Positions 63,601 to 64,000 of a DNA stretch of 64,000 bases are shown one piece after another; position 1 is the first letter of the stretch, and each line of letters opens with the position of its first letter. The stretch is from Bugulina stolonifera (Eukaryota; Bryozoa; Gymnolaemata; Cheilostomatida; Bugulidae). Position numbers and translations under genes: made by a program. The stretch is from the NCBI GenBank assembly GCA_935421135.1, contig OW285196.1, positions 15,807,001 to 15,871,000 on the forward strand. The letters run 5' to 3'. The notes below the pieces were generated by a model. That model worked only from the letters and a program-made list of their open reading frames with translations. It was not told the DNA's origin and ran no database searches.

Positions 63601-64000
63601 GTCTAGATCGTACCTGCACTGTTCTTCCATGTCTGACAGGTGATATCAAATATGTAGAGATCCGTGCTTACACATTGAATGGACGAGTTTGTTTTCCCTC
63701 CATAAACAACCATCTTGTCCATATAAAGTGTGGCAGCATGGAATGCTACGTGAACATGTAATATGTAATATTATATCACACTGTAATATACACAACCATA
63801 CACTATATACACTACACGTACACTAGATAATAGATACACTACATATACACTAGAGAATATATACACACTATATATAAACTACTTACCCAGAGGTACAACA
63901 TCTCCCCCTCTAGACTTAACACTTGACCAGATTCTCTCTAGTACATTATACTTCCACAGGGTGTCCTGTATATTCAGGAATCTACATACACATGTAATAA
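33932..64000 (-). CDS. megf8: MEGF8-like receptor, 3' portion, 40 exons in window, 5' end missing
   Basis: Forty exons between 63,981 and 33,932 join into one open frame of about 2,108 codons with matching phases at every junction; domain blocks are described separately. The order (Kelch set, PSI cluster, EGF/laminin-EGF, CUB-like, second Kelch set, PSI cluster, EGF/laminin-EGF, single membrane segment, about 115-residue tail) is that of MEGF8 (human protein about 2,800 aa), not attractin, which has one Kelch set. In vertebrates MEGF8 works with MGRN1 and MOSMO to remove Smoothened from the surface and also affects BMP signalling; the role here is unknown. Missing upstream: the N-terminal CUB/EGF and the first Kelch blades. 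The intron at 42.5-50.9 kb hosts an antisense DUOXA gene. Confidence 0.9.
34640..34832. repeat. GGTGATAACTATGTGATATA repeat
   Basis: About six units of 30-38 bp with variable (AT)n in the intron before the tail exons. Confidence 0.88.
34845..35015 (-). CDS. megf8: MEGF8-like: transmembrane exon
   Basis: 57 codons, phase 0 on both sides. It encodes a single hydrophobic stretch (ANIFVLFNIVLCTLLLLGCC and following residues) followed by basic WKMRQLQRIRQ, a type I membrane anchor with positive cytoplasmic flank. Confidence 0.88.
35035..35358. repeat. 20-bp repeat CCTAGCAACACTGTGGTTTA, about 16 copies
   Basis: Intronic, starting some 20 bases upstream (in gene sense) of the acceptor of the transmembrane exon. 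Confidence 0.93.
35589..37248 (-). CDS. megf8: MEGF8-like: membrane-proximal ectodomain exons
   Basis: Exons 37248-37076, 36829-36688, 36501-36403 and 35694-35589. They encode a beta-rich region without the cysteine density of EGF modules (SYSYTVQAHPTDVRLRFII, SAFTVTFDPGVGEHVVSINQ, SSVQYRVVAKFPKEL). This corresponds to the low-cysteine region between the last laminin-EGF and the membrane in MEGF8/attractin. Confidence 0.8.
35700..36410. repeat. About 41-bp repeat containing a splice donor
   Basis: About 17 units with ACTTACTATAGCACAGTATA and GGGCATATACAGTAAAA. On the minus strand each unit contains CTATA|GTAAGT, the exact donor of the exon ending at 36,403. Read-through meets a stop at once. 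Confidence 0.9.
37325..37510. repeat. 14-bp repeat ACTGTAGACTGAAC type
   Basis: About 12 degenerate units, intronic. Confidence 0.88.
37568..37922. repeat. 17-bp repeat TATATGTATGTACTGGA, 21 copies
   Basis: Very homogeneous array in the intron before exon 37248-37076. Confidence 0.95.
38185..40768 (-). CDS. megf8: MEGF8-like: membrane-proximal EGF / laminin-EGF exons
   Basis: Exons 40768-40553, 39966-39874, 39056-38931, 38685-38521 and 38308-38185. Motifs: CICKSGY then GGCGDHGCCINIDSCRCDVG (EGF), CECNRHSYC...CLQCRNFTTG (laminin-EGF), CEFCLHGYVGNPRQG, CDRCESC-like GDRCESCKPGY, CQCNGHGLDNTC, CNVCNAGYLGDP. The third exon of this group ends at the 42-bp donor repeat described separately. Confidence 0.87.
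38370..38530 (-). repeat. 42-bp donor-containing repeat, 4 copies, frame open
   Basis: Units contain ACTGCATGCAGGTGATATA and CTTACCAGGGTTACAGGTG. On the minus strand each ends ACCCTG|GTAAG (last copy CTCTG|GTAAG), reproducing the 3' end and donor of exon 38685-38521. Reading on past the first donor gives modules of the type GKYISPACSVTCNP without a stop. Confidence 0.9.
39362..39842. repeat. About 20-bp repeat AACTAATACTATGAAGTATA
   Basis: Roughly 24 units in the intron just past the donor at 39,873. Confidence 0.92.
40105..40340. repeat. 58-bp repeat with internal hairpin, 4 copies
   Basis: Each unit carries TATAGTCAGGTACCAT and, further on, its reverse complement ATGGTACCTGACTATA, so each unit can fold as a hairpin. 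Confidence 0.9.
41002..42522 (-). CDS. megf8: MEGF8-like: second PSI cluster exons
   Basis: Exons 42522-42366, 42224-42125, 41966-41809 and a large 557-bp exon 41558-41002. PSI/plexin-type motifs: CSSLTTCALCMSTPPYCW, CLTCTQEKGCMW, CSAYDQCSHCLAQPHCGWC. The first exon (YSYNPLNNSLLVVS) closes the Kelch region. The large exon also carries two NxS/T sites and ends in an EGF-like start (CFNRHHTCD). Confidence 0.87.
43600..44020. repeat. 29-30-bp repeat, about 14 copies
   Basis: Units of GTACATATAGGTACATCACC plus CTAGCATAT. Confidence 0.93.
44370..44560. repeat. TATATAACTGTATAACTGTAT repeat
   Basis: About ten 21-bp AT-rich units. Confidence 0.9.
45188..45408. repeat. GTTCACTGGTTCACTC repeat
   Basis: 16-bp units alternating 8-bp half units GTTCACTG and GTTCACTC. 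Confidence 0.92.
46029..49588 (+). CDS. duoxa: Dual oxidase maturation factor (DUOXA-like), 9 exons, 475 aa
   Basis: Exons: 46029-46126, 46338-46489, 46619-46822, 47362-47515, 47793-48031, 48308-48426, 48621-48768, 48974-49036, 49338-49588; all phases agree. Start AAGATGG is a good context. DUOXA proteins escort dual oxidase from the ER to the plasma membrane and stay with it for hydrogen peroxide production. Five membrane segments are visible (about residues 38-59, 69-92, 204-226, 226-246, 273-300). The extracellular loop has the family block HIGLHQANITM with an N-glycosylation site at 126-128, and LMRGWPPGILRIARYI at about 160-176 matches the second conserved loop. The 175-residue tail is longer than in vertebrate DUOXA (320-343 aa in total), first basic (STKRSIRREKEK), then acidic (DDLDEKDEIDTDSETDCD). 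It lies antisense in a MEGF8-like intron. Confidence 0.9.
47488..47706 (+). repeat. 30-bp repeat containing exon end and donor, about 7 copies
   Basis: Units of TATACGCTGTATACGTCCTC plus TTATGGTAGG. The first unit is the last 26 bases of DUOXA exon 4 (ends 47,515) with its GTAGGT donor; six more copies follow in the intron. Read-through stops at TAG in the donor. Confidence 0.92.
48859..48899. repeat. Perfect 16-bp inverted repeat
   Basis: CCCAGCATGCCTAGTT and its exact reverse complement, separated by 9 bases, in intron 7 of DUOXA. Confidence 0.85.
49589..50891. other. MEGF8-like intron, right part / 3' flank of DUOXA
   Basis: No exon supported. It holds a TGTGGACCA short repeat (49,600-49,650), a 31-bp direct duplication with GATAAGACTCCTCACAGTGT (50,335-50,390), a poly-C run near 50,740 and a 28-bp repeat at 50,765-50,830. 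Confidence 0.5.
50892..53536 (-). CDS. megf8: MEGF8-like: second Kelch set exons
   Basis: Exons 53536-53349, 52569-52425, 52208-52043, 51561-51407 and 51072-50892, roughly one Kelch blade per exon. Blade motifs: RHQAAFASSDQVMVLYGGI, RYGHAMTCAHDSCYMQGGI, SGHTLTVTPLPNYSLILIGG with a following SWREM, HSSTYDPSTRLVYVLPG with VWNRL, FHYAFSPLAGYLAVIGGYG with CDRWVVI. The paired glycines, or their equivalents, and the later Trp are in place, so a propeller should form with the last strand supplied by exon 42522-42366. Confidence 0.9.
51715..51905. repeat. 24-bp repeat AGTTACCAGGTATCTATGGT type, 8 copies
   Basis: Intronic array between two Kelch exons. Confidence 0.92.
52295..52420. repeat. About 25-bp repeat AGTTGACCAGGTCCACC
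   Basis: Five units ending immediately before the donor at 52,424. Confidence 0.88.
53160..53342. repeat. 23-bp repeat CAGTACACACAACATGATGT, 8 copies
   Basis: Ends a few bases before the donor at 53,348. Confidence 0.93.
53779..54777 (-). CDS. megf8: MEGF8-like: CUB-like and EGF exons
   Basis: Exons 54777-54635, 54275-54125 and 53945-53779. The first two are beta-rich with few cysteines (PPVLFSWQFNLGVS, GVVISLPNGHLTVVYYSES), consistent with the second CUB-like domain of MEGF8. The third contains NCTDGCPTQTSLCSSNKCVC and KEGYVGAKC, a clear EGF module. The donor of the middle exon is GTCAGT, weaker than the others but required by phase. Confidence 0.8.
54385..54612. repeat. Triplet repeat (ACT/ACC/CCG)n
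   Basis: About 225 bases of CTA/CCA/CCG triplets inside an intron, ending about 20 bases before the donor at 54,634. It gives long homopolymer frames in all six frames, none coding. Confidence 0.95.
54780..54930. repeat. TATATTATATCATATTACAC repeat
   Basis: Five to six units of 26-30 bp directly next to the acceptor of exon 54777-54635. Confidence 0.88.
54962..57077 (-). CDS. megf8: MEGF8-like: central EGF / laminin-EGF exons
   Basis: Exons 57077-56867, 56184-56096, 55831-55706, 55529-55334 and 55056-54962. Motifs: GRHDCVEHAVCVETMAAYEC (calcium-binding EGF type), CYEQCKPHGTC, CECDIGWTGEAC then CQCNQHATC...CDQCQHFTTG, CSCNGNADPKQEC, CNCLYNTRGDNCEQC with GYFGNPR, a full laminin-EGF. The exon ending at 55,706 has its 3' end and donor duplicated 30-35 bases further on. 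Confidence 0.9.
55135..55325. repeat. TAATATACTGTA-rich intronic repeat
   Basis: AT-rich 11-21-bp units next to the donor at 55,333. Confidence 0.88.
55940..56070. repeat. About 25-bp repeat with CATATACAAGTACCTGTTT
   Basis: Five degenerate units; the last ones run into the GTACCTGG donor at 56,095, sharing its GTACCTGTTTCAT context. Confidence 0.8.
56265..56772. repeat. 18-bp repeat GAGGAGATAACTCTAGGT, about 28 copies
   Basis: Homogeneous array in the intron between exons 57077-56867 and 56184-56096. The same word occurs singly at 38-52. Confidence 0.95.
57292..60560 (-). CDS. megf8: MEGF8-like: first PSI cluster exons
   Basis: Exons 60560-60330, 59809-59703, 59115-58933 and 57392-57292. 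PSI-type motifs: SSYHNCYLCTTDPACGWC, CESCEQFTSCTSC, RVNCTECISDVEDECIWC, CDSCSEGGLFCGWC. The acceptor of the third exon (59,116) is set by phase and by the CxxC start of its PSI domain; the sequence around it is amplified upstream. Confidence 0.88.
57400..57945. other. MEGF8-like intron, no exon seen
   Basis: GT-rich plus strand with loose GGTTTAGTGG-type repetition; nothing coding recognised. Confidence 0.45.
57950..58412. repeat. 16-bp repeat GATCTAGTGAATAGTT, about 28 copies
   Basis: Intronic array with a few CAGTT and GGGAATAG variants. Confidence 0.95.
58731..58805 (-). pseudogene. Duplicated, broken EGF exon fragment
   Basis: 75 bases closely match part of the real EGF exon at 56,885-56,960 (GRHDCVEHAV... 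region). The copy has Cys to Phe in AVCVET and lacks the following CDC, so it could not form an EGF module. It lies in the intron between two PSI exons. Confidence 0.8.
59100..59625 (-). repeat. 35-bp repeat containing a splice acceptor, about 14 copies
   Basis: Units include ACTCTGTACAGTTGGCATGT and CTGTATAATATAT. On the minus strand each carries ATATTATACAG followed by ACGTGTCAACTGTACAG-like text, i.e. the acceptor and first bases of exon 59115-58933. Because 35 is not a multiple of three, use of another copy shifts the frame unless three units are added. Confidence 0.92.
59838..60075. repeat. 45-bp repeat with CACATGTACATGTAAGTATA
   Basis: Five units just upstream (gene sense) of the acceptor of exon 59809-59703. 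Confidence 0.92.
60660..61446 (-). CDS. megf8: MEGF8-like: inter-PSI domain exons
   Basis: Exons 61446-61255 (64 codons) and 60824-60660 (55 codons), both phase 0. Low cysteine content with beta-rich segments (SKIDWFLLSLDYVCFDCHSY, QFRFTATRNSATLYQVIGNV, SDVALGYGTGYMQYKAYQLP). They lie between PSI modules at the place of the uncharacterised insert of MEGF8/attractin. Confidence 0.82.
60845..61192. repeat. 14-bp repeat GTAAGTATATACAG
   Basis: About 24 units of 14-18 bp. Every unit reads as an acceptor plus donor (ACAG|GTAAGT), but on the plus strand, opposite to the gene. Confidence 0.92.
61460..62172. repeat. 30-bp repeat, 24 copies
   Basis: Units of AGTGTTACCATGTAATACTA plus TCATACCA. Open on both strands because of the 30-bp period. 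Begins 7 bases past the donor of exon 62314-62175. Higher-order blocks recur (61.70-61.84 and 61.88-62.02 kb). Confidence 0.95.
62175..62607 (-). CDS. megf8: MEGF8-like: PSI exon and linker
   Basis: Exons 62607-62505 (CDPCGGQSTCESCSLLPSCK then WC: a PSI start) and 62314-62175 (TTCMTVYRGDNSGITNMTQC, with two N-glycosylation sites). Confidence 0.87.
62755..62995. repeat. Degenerate CATGCAGTACGTTATGCAGT repeat
   Basis: Two sub-arrays: ATTAAGTCATGCA (4 copies) then TATGCAGTACATCATGCAGT type. Confidence 0.88.
63110..63312. repeat. 12-bp repeat GAATCAGTCAGT, about 17 copies
   Basis: Open in every frame owing to its period; lies 25 bases before the donor at 63,335. Confidence 0.95.
63336..63981 (-). 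CDS. megf8: MEGF8-like: end of first Kelch set
   Basis: Exons 63981-63887, 63745-63614 and 63487-63336. Blade features: DTLWKYNVLERIWSSV; AFHAATLYMDKMVVYGG with TWKNS; QYGHDMLVHDDFLYVYGGVQ. Donors are GTAAGT, GTACGA and GTTAGT. The preceding exons lie beyond the right edge of the window. Confidence 0.87.

Noticed and set aside
33932..64000. Attractin instead of MEGF8 as identity
   Set aside because: The tail motif fits both, but two Kelch sets separated by PSI/EGF and a CUB-like block are the MEGF8 layout.

Overview
The window is animal nuclear DNA: AT-rich, with GT-AG introns, multi-exon genes and an unusually high density of tandem repeats. The gene content (a MEGF8-type receptor, a DUOX maturation factor, a TPR protein with a bacterial-type nucleotidyltransferase domain, small secreted cysteine-rich peptides) fits an early-branching metazoan. 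A sponge is my best guess, but that rests on gene flavour and not on a marker gene. No rRNA, intact tRNA or CRISPR array was seen.

Left part (0.5-16.4 kb): a family of small secreted six-cysteine peptide genes. Two copies lie in the arms of a large diverged inverted duplication (about 0.53-3.2 kb and 5.94-9.31 kb) and point outward. A third intact copy lies at 15.5-16.1 kb, and a copy with only its signal-peptide exon lies at 13.9-14.0 kb. All share a TATA box or upstream leader exon, one signal-peptide exon and, where present, one cysteine-rich exon. One arm carries a miniature inverted-repeat transposon whose empty target site survives in the other arm. Minisatellites fill 10.4-13.9 kb.

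Middle part (17.9-32.2 kb): a 13-exon plus-strand gene for a secreted Gly/Ala/Pro-rich repeat protein of about 305 aa, with one exon tandemly triplicated together with its intron. It converges on a 3-exon minus-strand gene for a 1012-aa nucleotidyltransferase-TPR protein, whose first intron holds a decayed LTR retrotransposon. A single-exon minus-strand gene of 411 aa follows upstream.

Right part (33.9-64 kb): one very large minus-strand gene, the 3' portion of a MEGF8-like receptor. I could assign 40 exons (6,325 coding bases, about 2,108 codons, every intron phase consistent); the 5' end lies beyond the window. Domain order is Kelch, PSI, EGF/laminin-EGF, CUB-like, second Kelch set, PSI, EGF/laminin-EGF, membrane segment, short tail with the MEGF8/attractin juxtamembrane motif. 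Inside its 8.4-kb intron (42.5-50.9 kb), on the opposite strand, sits a complete 9-exon DUOXA gene.

Many introns carry a private minisatellite, and in several cases the repeat unit contains the splice site itself. The most notable is at 38.37-38.53 kb, where four 42-bp units each carry a usable donor and the reading frame stays open, so donor choice could add 14-residue cysteine-containing modules to the receptor ectodomain.
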